Origin: an uncultured Flavobacteriales bacterium
GTDB lineage: Bacteria > Bacteroidota > Bacteroidia > Flavobacteriales > Crocinitomicaceae
Reading direction: 5' to 3'
Length of the DNA stretch: 35,589 nucleotides
Assembly: GCA_946480815.1 (NCBI GenBank)
Contig: CAMLLB010000047.1
Coordinates: forward strand, 1 to 35,589
In this document: positions 18,468 through 25,993 of the stretch, one piece after another
How the letters are laid out: every line of letters begins with the position of its first letter
Position numbering within the stretch: the first letter of the stretch is position 1
Program-made: the position numbers and the translations under genes
Notes under the pieces: generated by a model
Told to the model about the DNA's origin: nothing
The model's input: the letters and a program-made list of their open reading frames with translations, nothing else
Databases searched by the model: none

Positions 18468-19745
18468 TTGATTTATAAAGGTATTCAATTGCGTACAAAC
18501 ACACATCGAAATAATAAAAAGAAAATCATCAACGACCCCGTTTATGGTTTTATTTCAATTCCCGACGAATTTATTTTCGATTTGGTGGAGCATCCTTTCT
18601 TTCAACGGCTCAGAAGAATCAAGCAATTGGGAATGACACACCTGGTTTACCCGGGAGCTTTACATACACGATTCCACCATGCGATCGGTGCCATGCATTT
18701 GATGTCACAGGCTGTTGCTGTGATCCGCCGGAAGGGCCATAAAATTACAAACGAAGAAGAGCGTGCGGTTTTAGTTGCGATCTTGTTACACGATATCGGT
18801 CATGGACCTTTCAGTCATGCACTTGAATTCGATATTGTGAAGAATGTCAGCCATGAACAAATTTCGTATTACTTCATACAGGCTTTGAAACGCGATTTCC
18901 CTGATCATTCCGATGATTTGGAACGGGCGTTAATGATCTTCGCAAATAAATACCACAAAACGTTCCTCTATCAATTGGTTTCGAGTCAACTGGATATGGA
19001 CCGCCTGGACTATTTGACACGGGATAGCTTTTTCACAGGCGTTTCCGAAGGAATTGTGGGAACGGAACGTATCATCGAAATGCTGAACGTACACAATGAC
19101 CAGTTGGTGATCGACGAAAAGGGAATTTACAGCATTGAAAAGTTTTTGGTGGCAAGACGGGTCATGTATTGGCAGGTTTATTTGCACAAGACAGTTGTTT
19201 CGGGTGAATTCATGCTCATCAATATCCTTCGCAGAGCAAAAAAACTGATTCGTGACGGTGAAACGTTGTTTGGAAGTCCGGCATTGTTGTTCTTCATGAG
19301 CAGGGACATTCAAAAAGTTGATTTCGAAACGGACCCGGAAATCCTGAAAACTTTTGCCCAATTGGATGATTTCGATGTTATGGGAGCAGTAAAAGTTTGG
19401 CAAAACCATCCGGATAAGGTGCTATCGATCCTTTCCCGGAACCTGGTGGACCGGAACCTGCACAAAGTCGAAATTGCAAAAGAGCCTTTCAGCCCGGATC
19501 GTATCCTGATGGAAAAAGAACTGGTGCGTACACAATACCAATTGAACGATGAGGAAATCAGTTACTTCGTCTATTCTGAATTGCTGTCGAATAATGCATA
19601 CAGTCAAGTCAAACAAACCATCAATTTATTGATGAAGGACGGTCAAACGATCGACGTATCAAAAGCTTCGGATAACCTGAACATTTCAGCATTGGCACAA
19701 CCGGTGGAGAAGTATTGTTTGTGTTACCCGGTTATCAGGCACTAA
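18468..19745 (+). CDS. HD-domain phosphohydrolase (dGTPase/SAMHD1-like)
   Basis: A 425-residue metal-dependent phosphohydrolase of the HD superfamily, in the branch containing dNTP triphosphohydrolases. Metal ligands are visible: His70/His71 in TRFHHAIG, His108-Asp109 in LLHDIGHGPFSH, and Asp176/Asp178 in SSQLDMDRLDYLTRDS, followed by FFTGVSEG, typical of this Bacteroidota branch. The rest is helical. No ATG precedes the conserved KKKIINDPVYGFI segment: the only in-frame candidates are TTG at 18468 or TTG at 18489, so the start is uncertain. It is divergent from porX with 27 bases between the proposed starts. Triphosphohydrolase activity on dNTPs is the usual inference and has not been shown for this branch. 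Confidence 0.85.
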   Translation: MIYKGIQLRTNTHRNNKKKIINDPVYGFISIPDEFIFDLVEHPFFQRLRRIKQLGMTHLVYPGALHTRFHHAIGAMHLMSQAVAVIRRKGHKITNEEERAVLVAILLHDIGHGPFSHALEFDIVKNVSHEQISYYFIQALKRDFPDHSDDLERALMIFANKYHKTFLYQLVSSQLDMDRLDYLTRDSFFTGVSEGIVGTERIIEMLNVHNDQLVIDEKGIYSIEKFLVARRVMYWQVYLHKTVVSGEFMLINILRRAKKLIRDGETLFGSPALLFFMSRDIQKVDFETDPEILKTFAQLDDFDVMGAVKVWQNHPDKVLSILSRNLVDRNLHKVEIAKEPFSPDRILMEKELVRTQYQLNDEEISYFVYSELLSNNAYSQVKQTINLLMKDGQTIDVSKASDNLNISALAQPVEKYCLCYPVIRH

Positions 19746-19753
19746 GACCCTGG

Positions 19754-19808
19754 GAGTCATGAGTCAAAACTAAATTCATTTAGAAGTTCAAGTCATGACT
19801 CTTGACTC
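19754..19808. repeat. GAGTCA-rich inverted repeats
   Basis: GAGTCATGA at 19754-19762 pairs with TCATGACTC at 19793-19801, and GAGTCAA at 19761-19767 pairs with TTGACTC at 19802-19808. The interleaved stems lie just after the HD gene and resemble the AGTC/GACT-type repeats seen in two other gaps of this window. They may form a transcription end. Confidence 0.45.
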
Positions 19809-19835
19809 TTTGTTATCAACTAACATCCAATCAAT

Positions 19836-20924
19836 ATGTATTATCAAATGCCACTCAAAAACCTTTTCCATAGCGGAATAGTTCTACTGGGAATCATCAG
19901 TCTATTTTCCTGTGATAATTCTGAAAAAAAACAAGTTCCTGAAAAAAAGAAAAAAGAAGAACCAAAAACAACCGATTCCAAACCTGATCCTGAAAAAGAA
20001 GCTTTTGATATTCTCAGGTTTTTGGTAAATGAAGAAGCGAAAGAAGACCGAAAAGCAACAATCGATTACAAGCATTATTCTGTTTCATTTGCAAATGGCG
20101 GTGATCATTACAGTGTAAGTTTTAGCAAAATTGCCGCAGAAGATTTTAACAAGGATGGCCTGACAGATTACATTGTTTGGAGAAATTCCGAAGGGATGCT
20201 CGGAGGAAGCGGAAATACAAATAGTGAAATCTTATATCTGCTAATGGGCCAGAACAATCAAATTCTGCAAAAACATGAAATTCTGACCTACGCTCCTTTT
20301 TCTTACAATATTCTAGACGAATTGGTCTACAAAAACGGGAAACTAAAAGTAAAAGCAACTCAAAACTTCAGAACTTACACGCCCGTAAATGAAGAAGAAT
20401 TAGTGCTATCCATAGATTTAGCTTTCGTTTATAAAAATGGCAATGTGTATGAAGAAAGCTACCTGGAAAAATGTGAACTGGCTAAATGGAAGAACAAACA
20501 ACTCTTCAAGGGAAATTCGGAAGTCACGCGAACAATCGATATGCATAATTATACCGAAACCATTCATGAGAAGTTCAACACCAAAGAGTTTGCATTCTCG
20601 GCAGATCTGTCCGGTTGTGACAATTTGAACCTGGTTGTGGAAGGAAGCTTTTCTTATCGTGGAAAGGACGAAAAATTTCTCTCGGAGAAAAGAGCACATT
20701 TCCTAGACTATTTAAAGAGCAATACTTCACTTCAGAAAGAATTCACTTTGATCCGGAACTATTTACTGACAAACCAACTTTCGGATGAGTTTATTGAACT
20801 GGAAGGCTTTTCCTTTAATCTGTTTACCAACCGGGAAAAAGGGAAAACACACTTCCGCCTCGTTCTCGATCAAACGAATAATCCAAACCAAACGGAAAAT
20901 TGGGAAATTACAACAAGACATTAA
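19836..20924 (+). CDS. Putative lipoprotein of unknown function
   Basis: A 362-residue protein that I cannot assign. The signal peptide ends in the lipobox LFSC, with lipidated Cys26. The next 30 or so residues form a Lys/Glu/Pro-rich flexible linker (about 30-55), typical of surface or periplasmic lipoproteins. The segment DFNKDGLTDYIVW at about 103-115 has the D-x-N-x-D-G calcium-loop pattern of FG-GAP/VCBS-type repeats, but only one copy is seen. The remainder is beta-rich. An ATG four codons downstream (MPLKN) could also be the start and would leave a shorter n-region; both give the same mature protein. Promoter elements are not clear. Confidence 0.7.
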   Translation: MYYQMPLKNLFHSGIVLLGIISLFSCDNSEKKQVPEKKKKEEPKTTDSKPDPEKEAFDILRFLVNEEAKEDRKATIDYKHYSVSFANGGDHYSVSFSKIAAEDFNKDGLTDYIVWRNSEGMLGGSGNTNSEILYLLMGQNNQILQKHEILTYAPFSYNILDELVYKNGKLKVKATQNFRTYTPVNEEELVLSIDLAFVYKNGNVYEESYLEKCELAKWKNKQLFKGNSEVTRTIDMHNYTETIHEKFNTKEFAFSADLSGCDNLNLVVEGSFSYRGKDEKFLSEKRAHFLDYLKSNTSLQKEFTLIRNYLLTNQLSDEFIELEGFSFNLFTNREKGKTHFRLVLDQTNNPNQTENWEITTRH

Positions 20925-20941
20925 GACTATAGACAAAAGAC

Positions 20942-20978
20942 TCAAGACTTGATTTGGATGAAACCAAAACAGTCTTGA
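20942..20978. repeat. AGTCTTGA inverted repeat after the lipoprotein gene
   Basis: TCAAGACT at 20942-20949 pairs with AGTCTTGA at 20971-20978. More AAGACT and AGACAAAAGAC copies surround it (20923-21000). It belongs with similar sequence at 2978-3045 and 19754-19808. Confidence 0.45.
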
Positions 20979-21026
20979 CTTCTAAGACTATGAGACATGA
21001 TAGAAAGAAATAGTTTTTAACGAAAG

Positions 21027-21067
21027 TGTCTTATGTCTTATGTCTTATGTCTTATGTCTTATGTCTT
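21027..21067 (+). repeat. Heptamer tandem repeat (TGTCTTA)n
   Basis: Five perfect copies of TGTCTTA (21027-21061) are followed by a partial sixth ending in TGTCTT. Because the unit is seven bases, any change of copy number shifts the reading frame of sequence read through it and alters the distance from upstream elements to the SRPBCC gene at 21107. It is a candidate slipped-strand site. Confidence 0.85.
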
Positions 21068-21106
21068 TTCAAAAAAAATCGTTTATTTACACAAAAATTA
21101 AAGCTT

Positions 21107-21649
21107 ATGATGATTGTTTGGATTATTCTTGGAGCGATCGGTGGATTGATTGCCCTAGTGTTAATTATTGCTGCTTTGAGCAAGAAAGATTTTGCCGTAG
21201 AGCGCAGCATTACAGTCAACAAACCACTACCTGAAACATACGATTTCCTCACCTCCCTTCAAAAACAGAACCAATGGAGTAAATGGGCATTAACCGACCC
21301 GAACATGAAAACAACTTACATCGGGACAGACAAAACTGTTGGATTTATTTCCAAATGGGAAAGTCAGCACAAACAGGTTGGTGAAGGAGAACAGGAGATC
21401 ACAAAATTGATCCCTAATCAGCGCATTGAAACCGAATTGCGTTTCCAAAAACCAATGAGAAGTGTAGCAAACGGCCATTTCACAGTTGCTGCAGAAGGAG
21501 ATGAGCATACACGTGTTGCTTGGGGATTCACCAGCAGGACTCCATGGCCTTTCAATGCCTTCATGCTTTTCTTCAACATGGAAAATGCCGTTGGAAAAGA
21601 CTTCGAAGAAGGATTAGGAAATATGAAACGAATGATAGAAGCCGAGTAA
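21107..21649 (+). CDS. SRPBCC family protein with N-terminal membrane anchor
   Basis: A 180-residue protein. The ATG at 21107 (followed by a second at 21110) gives one membrane helix at about 3-24, then the polyketide-cyclase/SRPBCC lipid-binding-like fold: FAVERSITVNKPLPETYDFLTSL near 29-51, the WSKWALTDPNMKTTYIG segment, and a C-terminal helix GKDFEEGLGNMKRMIE. The reading frame stays open upstream through the heptamer repeat to a GTG at 21026, but that peptide (SYVLCLMSYVLCL) is just repeat sequence, so I reject the longer start. The ligand is unknown. The stop codon lies in the loop of an intrinsic terminator. Confidence 0.85.
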   Translation: MMIVWIILGAIGGLIALVLIIAALSKKDFAVERSITVNKPLPETYDFLTSLQKQNQWSKWALTDPNMKTTYIGTDKTVGFISKWESQHKQVGEGEQEITKLIPNQRIETELRFQKPMRSVANGHFTVAAEGDEHTRVAWGFTSRTPWPFNAFMLFFNMENAVGKDFEEGLGNMKRMIEAE

Positions 21650-21661
21650 TCGGCTTTTTTT
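21640..21661 (+). terminator. Intrinsic terminator with the stop codon in its loop
   Basis: AGCCGA (21640-21645) and TCGGCT (21650-21655) form a six-pair stem around the loop GTAA, followed by a run of seven T (21655-21661). The TAA stop of the SRPBCC gene is at 21647-21649. It is a textbook rho-independent terminator. Confidence 0.88.
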
Positions 21662-21665
21662 ATAT

Positions 21666-21714
21666 CTACCTTTTTACCATTGCCGTAAAAAGGTAGAGCC
21701 AAAAAGGTCTAGGC
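21666..21714 (-). repeat. Dispersed hairpin repeat, copy A (GGCAATG loop)
   Basis: A 12-bp perfect stem CTACCTTTTTAC/GTAAAAAGGTAG surrounds a 7-base loop that reads GGCAATG on the minus strand. With its flank GCCTAGACCTTTTTGG it matches the copy at 26213-26252 in sequence and layout. Confidence 0.65.
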
Positions 21715-22122
21715 CTGCATTAAAAAATTTACAAACTACATGTCATTTCGCGAAAGCATTCGAAACTCGTCCGACCACTAAGGTGTTCGAACTCAAACAA
21801 GGAATGCTTTTTTTCGCTCCATTCATTTGTTTGTTACAATTTTTAGCATGAAGGGCCATTATCCGGATCCTCTTAAACAAAACAATTATTCTTTGAAAAA
21901 TGAATCTTCCTGATCGCAGGAGGATTTCCGTCTCATTCTCGGAAATGAGCGTTAAAAAAGTTTTGTGCCGTAGTTTTAACAAAAAGCGCTAAAAGCCTAA
22001 AGTGTTTGTAAAACTACTTTAGGTTGCGTTTGGATGGAGCGCAGCGCAATCCGGTCTTTTTGTTTTAAAACAAGGTTAAAAAACTTTTTAGCGAATGGCT
22101 TGGAATGAGACAAGCATTTTGC

Positions 22123-22149
22123 TCCACTTTTTGCGATTGAAAAAGTGGA
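22123..22149 (-). terminator. Hairpin downstream of the secreted nuclease gene
   Basis: TCCACTTTTT (22123-22132) and AAAAAGTGGA (22140-22149) form a perfect 10-bp stem around GCGATTG, just after the stop codon of the minus-strand nuclease gene. The stem's T/A-rich half gives a short U-run in the minus-strand RNA. The layout resembles the GGCAATG-loop hairpin family. Confidence 0.6.
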
Positions 22150-22154
22150 AGAAA

Positions 22155-23900
22155 CTACTGTTTAATAATCATCTTTCGGGTTGCAACACCATCTTTGATC
22201 AATTCCACGAAATAAACCCCATTCTGAAGTTCTGATATCGGGACGATCACTTCGTTTGTATTTGAAAAATCAACTGTTTGTGTTTTCACCACCTCTCCTG
22301 AGATAGTCAAAACATGCAGTTCGATCATTCCCAATTCAAATGCGTTTTCAAAGCGAAGCATCACACTTTCTTTAGCTGGGTTCGGGAAAAGCACGAAGTC
22401 ACTTGCTGCAAACAATTCTGTTACGGAAGTTGTATTGGAAAAAACCGTTGTTTGAACTGTCAATGAACAACCGTTTTGGTCCGTGATCACACAGGAATAG
22501 ATTCCTGCACACAAATTCGTTGCTGTTGAAGTCGTTTGGTTTTGTGGATCGTTCCATTGATAGGAATACGGTGCTTCTCCTCCTGAAGCTACCACAAAGG
22601 TTTGTCCATCACAAGTTCCGTAATCCATCCCATCGAAACCACTGGCAGTGATGGGGTTGATCGTTTCTATTTCGAAACAAACCTCATCTGTCAATCCGGT
22701 ATTGTCGGTTACGGTCACACAATAACTTCCTCCCGGAAGGTCGTTCACTGTCGCTGTTGTTTGCGAACCGGCATTTGCACTCCATTGGTACGTATACGGC
22801 GCCTGGCCCAAATTCGGGTGAACGGTTACTGTTGTTCCACCGGTTTGACATCCGCCACCGGTCATTGTCAAAGTCAGGTTCAATCCAAAATTCGTCGGGA
22901 TAGTAGCCGTAACATCCAGTTTTACCGGCAAGTGGTCCGAAGCATAGTATAAAGCACGCACCACCGAATCCGGGTACTGAGAGTTCGATCCGGCTAAAAT
23001 ACTCTGATTGTAATGATTGCCGTCGTTCCCGATCGCTTTGTAGGAATTCGCATTGTATTGCAGCAGGTCAGCTCCGTTCATCACATTCTGTGACACGATG
23101 ATGTGATCAAAACGATCATCCAAACCACCGGTAACACCACAATCCGTGGAGCCGCTTGCACGCGGTGACTGCGTATGGATCGCAGCAAATGAAGAATTGG
23201 TCGTCCAGTTTCCCGGCATATTCAAGGGATCTTTCAAAAAGTTGGTTCCGCCGCTAATCAGGTTTTGATAACACACTTCCGTACTGCGATATGTATTCAA
23301 ATCGCCACAAACGAATAGATGTCTTCCTTGTGGCCTTTCGTCAAGTACGTCGCGAAGCAACTGCGTCTGTGCTGCACGATCGCTCTGATCTGCGTTCGCA
23401 CTTCCAGCTTTCAGATGGCACATGAACACTTCGATGAAACAGGTATCGTGGTGCTGAGGCAAAGTATTGTCTTTCACATACAAAATGTAGTGACTGATAT
23501 CTCGTGGTGAAGTCTGAATAGTGCGCTGTTCTTTCAAAGTCAGTTTCGCAGCGTTGTAGAATAACATGTTCTGCAAATCACCGCCAAAAGAATTATTTAC
23601 CCACTGCGCACGTTGGTAATGCGTTGTTCCGAATACGTTAAGTGCGCGATTCAATACGCTGTCACAACCTGCTTCTGTCTGGATCTCACACCCAACAAGA
23701 ATATCGGGTTTCAGGTACTGCATGACCTTGCGTAAAGAATCCGACCGATTCGGCAGGTTCACATTCGAGGAACCACAATCGTTTCTCCCGTTGGGGAAGT
23801 TCAGCAGGTTATAGGAAACTATGCGTACCGGAACGGTTTGAGCCTGGATTGGGGGAACCATTCCCCATGTAATCAGCAAAACGAATAAAGCGTATTTCAT
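22155..23900 (-). CDS. Secreted endonuclease/exonuclease/phosphatase with SprB repeats and T9SS sorting domain
   Basis: A 581-residue protein. Residues 1-20 are a signal peptide (ending IQA). The endonuclease/exonuclease/phosphatase domain (about 25-330) keeps its active-site motifs: YNLLN with Asn31, GCEIQTE with Glu72, CHLKAG with His162, GDLNTYRST with Asp200 and Asn202, DDRFDHI at 261-267, and SDHLPV with Asp322-His323. Two SprB-type repeats follow (about 342-411 and 429-486, each with YxYQW and a closing Cys-x-V-x-D motif). A T9SS type A sorting domain (about 496-581, FVLFPNPAKESV to a final KMIIKQ) ends it. It should cross the outer membrane by T9SS and act extracellularly, possibly on DNA. 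It uses a near-leaderless promoter (23905-23912). Confidence 0.92.
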   Translation of the reverse strand: MKYALFVLLITWGMVPPIQAQTVPVRIVSYNLLNFPNGRNDCGSSNVNLPNRSDSLRKVMQYLKPDILVGCEIQTEAGCDSVLNRALNVFGTTHYQRAQWVNNSFGGDLQNMLFYNAAKLTLKEQRTIQTSPRDISHYILYVKDNTLPQHHDTCFIEVFMCHLKAGSANADQSDRAAQTQLLRDVLDERPQGRHLFVCGDLNTYRSTEVCYQNLISGGTNFLKDPLNMPGNWTTNSSFAAIHTQSPRASGSTDCGVTGGLDDRFDHIIVSQNVMNGADLLQYNANSYKAIGNDGNHYNQSILAGSNSQYPDSVVRALYYASDHLPVKLDVTATIPTNFGLNLTLTMTGGGCQTGGTTVTVHPNLGQAPYTYQWSANAGSQTTATVNDLPGGSYCVTVTDNTGLTDEVCFEIETINPITASGFDGMDYGTCDGQTFVVASGGEAPYSYQWNDPQNQTTSTATNLCAGIYSCVITDQNGCSLTVQTTVFSNTTSVTELFAASDFVLFPNPAKESVMLRFENAFELGMIELHVLTISGEVVKTQTVDFSNTNEVIVPISELQNGVYFVELIKDGVATRKMIIKQ

Positions 23901-23904
23901 ACCG

Positions 23905-23912
23905 CAAAATTA
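23905..23912 (-). promoter_or_regulatory. Putative -7 box (TAATTTTG) of the secreted nuclease gene
   Basis: On the minus strand TAATTTTG is a full match to TAnnTTTG and ends four bases before the ATG at 23900. The transcript would be leaderless or nearly so. No -33 TTG is seen. Confidence 0.5.
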
Positions 23913-24046
23913 CGACGGAAAAACCCCGGAAACCAGTAATAAATACAGTAAATTCAGATAAATCGGTTTAGCACTCTTTCATGGATAAGGTAAGGATGAT
24001 CTGAACACCTGATCGAAAATCCGGTCAGGCATTCACTCCTATACAT

Positions 24047-25516
24047 TTATTCTACAACAAGTATCGAAGAACTTGATTCTCCCGATTCGTCCGTGATTCT
24101 CAAAAAGTAGGTTCCATGACTTACCGAACGACAATCCACGTTGACACCGCCTTCAACCGAACTAAAAGGTACCTCCTGCACCCTGCCGATATTATCAACA
24201 AGTTCAACTGAAGTGATTTTTACATGTTTGTTTTCACCAACGTATACATAAGCTTTTGTTGGATTCGGAGAAATGAAGTGCTCATTTGCCATAGAGACCT
24301 TTACAGATCGAACGGAACTGAAAGAAGATTGACCATTTTTATCTACTTGCTTCAGGCGATAGTAATTAATTCCCTTATCGGGTGAAAGATCTGTATAACT
24401 GTAACTATGAGGATCGGAAGTTGTTCCTGCACCTTCCAGCAAACCAAGTGTTTCCCAAATCAATCCGTCCATGGAGTGCTGTACCGCAAAATAATCATTA
24501 TTGGTTTCGGACTCGGTTGTCCAGCTCAAACGAACTTCTTCTCCTGAGCTAACAACATCCCATGCGCTAAATCCGACAGGCATCACAATGGCACAATTGG
24601 TAGTAGCCGTTCCCCCGGCGTTGTCCAAAGTAATCGTTTGAACAGTATTTGCATAATTGGTCACTAAAAGTACATATACCTGTCCCGGAAGAACACCGGC
24701 CAAATTCACCTGCTCTACCGCTGAGGTAGAATACGAACAATCAAGCGGAGCAGTATAACTGTTGCAAGCGGCTGTTCCGGCAGAAACGTTGGCAAAAGGT
24801 CCCCAAATAGCAAAATCCACATCCGAACCGGCTGTAATATCAACGATCAAAGTTCCTCCTGAAGAAATTTCCAGGTAATACCAGCTTGGGTTTGGAGAAG
24901 TACTCAAACATCCGTAACTATTCCCGGGATTAACCGAACTTGCCGGGCTTCCCCCGGTATTTGCAGTAAAACTAATCGGTGACCCGGAACAAATCGGTGT
25001 TTGAACAGTACACGTAGTATTTCCTGCCGGTGGTGCCAATTCAGTAACACAGATATCGAACGTTCCTCCTGTCGTTCCTCCGTACTCCCAAAAACGAATC
25101 AGATAGGTTGCACCGGGAGTTAAACTTGAAGTAGTGATCTCGGGCATTAATCCGTTATCATCATCACTACAGGTTATTTCAGTCCAGCTTCCACAGCTTC
25201 CTGAATAGAGGGACATTACACCGTCACTAATAGAGCCTGCCTGGGTTTGAATATAAACAGAACCGGAAGCAGGGGCAGTAAACTGATACCAAACATCCAA
25301 CCCCATAGTACCACATGAAGGAGTATTCCCATTAGCCGCATTGGTCTGTTCAGTGGCTCCGGTGGTCGTTCCCGAAGTAAAGGAGCAACTTGCTCCGACT
25401 GAAAGAGATGGAGCTGATACTGAGCCGCTTGTGCATGGCGTATTGGATTGTCCGTAAGTAAATCCCACAAAAACAAGAATGTGAAAAAGTATTACAAGTG
25501 CTTTACCTGTTGTCAT
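24047..25516 (-). CDS. Secreted multidomain protein with T9SS type A sorting domain
   Basis: A 489-residue T9SS cargo protein. A signal peptide (1-22, ending TYG) is followed by a first beta domain (about 25-157) of the type with DVWYQFTAPASGSVYIQTQ and CSDDDNG, found in Bacteroidota adhesins and gliding-related surface proteins. A related second domain (about 165-310) contains WYYLEISSGGTLIVDI. A fibronectin III-like module follows (about 315-405; LSWTTESETNNDYFAVQHS and YYRLKQVD), then the sorting domain (about 411-489, beginning FISPNPTKAYVYV). No enzymatic motif is seen; adhesion or matrix binding is a guess. It follows the small exported protein gene by 21 bases and is probably in the same operon. 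Confidence 0.88.
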   Translation of the reverse strand: MTTGKALVILFHILVFVGFTYGQSNTPCTSGSVSAPSLSVGASCSFTSGTTTGATEQTNAANGNTPSCGTMGLDVWYQFTAPASGSVYIQTQAGSISDGVMSLYSGSCGSWTEITCSDDDNGLMPEITTSSLTPGATYLIRFWEYGGTTGGTFDICVTELAPPAGNTTCTVQTPICSGSPISFTANTGGSPASSVNPGNSYGCLSTSPNPSWYYLEISSGGTLIVDITAGSDVDFAIWGPFANVSAGTAACNSYTAPLDCSYSTSAVEQVNLAGVLPGQVYVLLVTNYANTVQTITLDNAGGTATTNCAIVMPVGFSAWDVVSSGEEVRLSWTTESETNNDYFAVQHSMDGLIWETLGLLEGAGTTSDPHSYSYTDLSPDKGINYYRLKQVDKNGQSSFSSVRSVKVSMANEHFISPNPTKAYVYVGENKHVKITSVELVDNIGRVQEVPFSSVEGGVNVDCRSVSHGTYFLRITDESGESSSSILVVE

Positions 25517-25537
25517 AAGTTGTAGTGTTTGAATCTA

Positions 25538-25993
25538 TTAATGCTGGTAATTCGTTATATCATCAACTGTTATATATTCCCCGATTAAAATCATGGCCCC
25601 AAGTGAGAGGTATAAATTCTTGCGGTCTTCTGTCATTGCCTGAAATTCGGATTGTCTGATCAGTTTAACATCCGGATGGTATGCAAGCCAGTTTTTGATG
25701 ATTTGAATATCTTCATCTTTGGAAATAGTCTGCTGGGAAACTTCGGCTGTTTTTTCAGACTGCTCATATGCCATCAAGTCATCAAAGGTTAGTTTCTCTT
25801 TGTAAATAACCACCTGATCTTTTAACCTGGATTTGAAATCGGGACTGAGTTGCCCGTAATTTTTCTCGGAGAAAATATAGACCGAAGGATGAGCAGAAAC
25901 CCATGTAACAATTCGCGGATCCTGTTGCCCAATCACCTTATTATAAGTAATTTGAAGACAAAATATGCTTGCGAGTAGTAGTACTTTTTTCAT
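25538..25993 (-). CDS. Small exported protein made of two internal repeats
   Basis: A 151-residue protein of no family I recognise. The ATG at 25993 gives a signal peptide MKKVLLLASIFCLQITYNKVIG (cleavage near Gln23); a TTG two codons earlier is less likely. The mature part appears to be two versions of one unit of about 55 residues: first half with RIVTWVSAHPSVYIFSE, YGQLSP and LTFDDLMAYE; second half with QIIKNWLAYHPDVKLIRQ, FQAMTE and ITVDDITNYQ. The layout suggests a tandem duplication of a small alpha/beta unit. It is first in an operon with the T9SS protein, 21 bases apart, so it may help that protein's function or be released with it. Confidence 0.75.
   Translation of the reverse strand: MKKVLLLASIFCLQITYNKVIGQQDPRIVTWVSAHPSVYIFSEKNYGQLSPDFKSRLKDQVVIYKEKLTFDDLMAYEQSEKTAEVSQQTISKDEDIQIIKNWLAYHPDVKLIRQSEFQAMTEDRKNLYLSLGAMILIGEYITVDDITNYQH

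Larger units (their letters stand above)
21650..22154. other. 505-base gap packed with hairpin-forming repeats
   Basis: I find no credible gene here. The stretch holds the SRPBCC terminator; a 12-bp perfect hairpin at 21666-21696; AAAGCATTC (21753-21761) pairing with GAATGCTTT (21802-21810) followed by a T-run; TAGTTTTA (21971-21978) with 22009-22016; CCTAAAGT (21996-22003) with 22016-22023; GGATGGAGCGCAGCGCAATCC at 22032-22052 (imperfect palindrome); a 14-base palindrome at 22060-22073; and a 10-bp hairpin at 22123-22149. The short open frames across it have no domain-like content. Confidence 0.7.

Noticed and set aside
21026..21106. Upstream GTG start for the SRPBCC protein
   Set aside because: The added residues are translated from the TGTCTTA repeat; the ATG at 21107 gives a normal membrane-anchor start.
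21780..21795. GTTCGAACTC, like a tRNA T-loop
   Set aside because: No acceptor, D-arm or anticodon stem can be built around it; it lies in the loop of a larger hairpin.
21743..21982. Minus-strand open frame of 79 codons in the 505-base gap
   Set aside because: The translation is basic and featureless and runs through hairpin repeats; non-coding is the better explanation.
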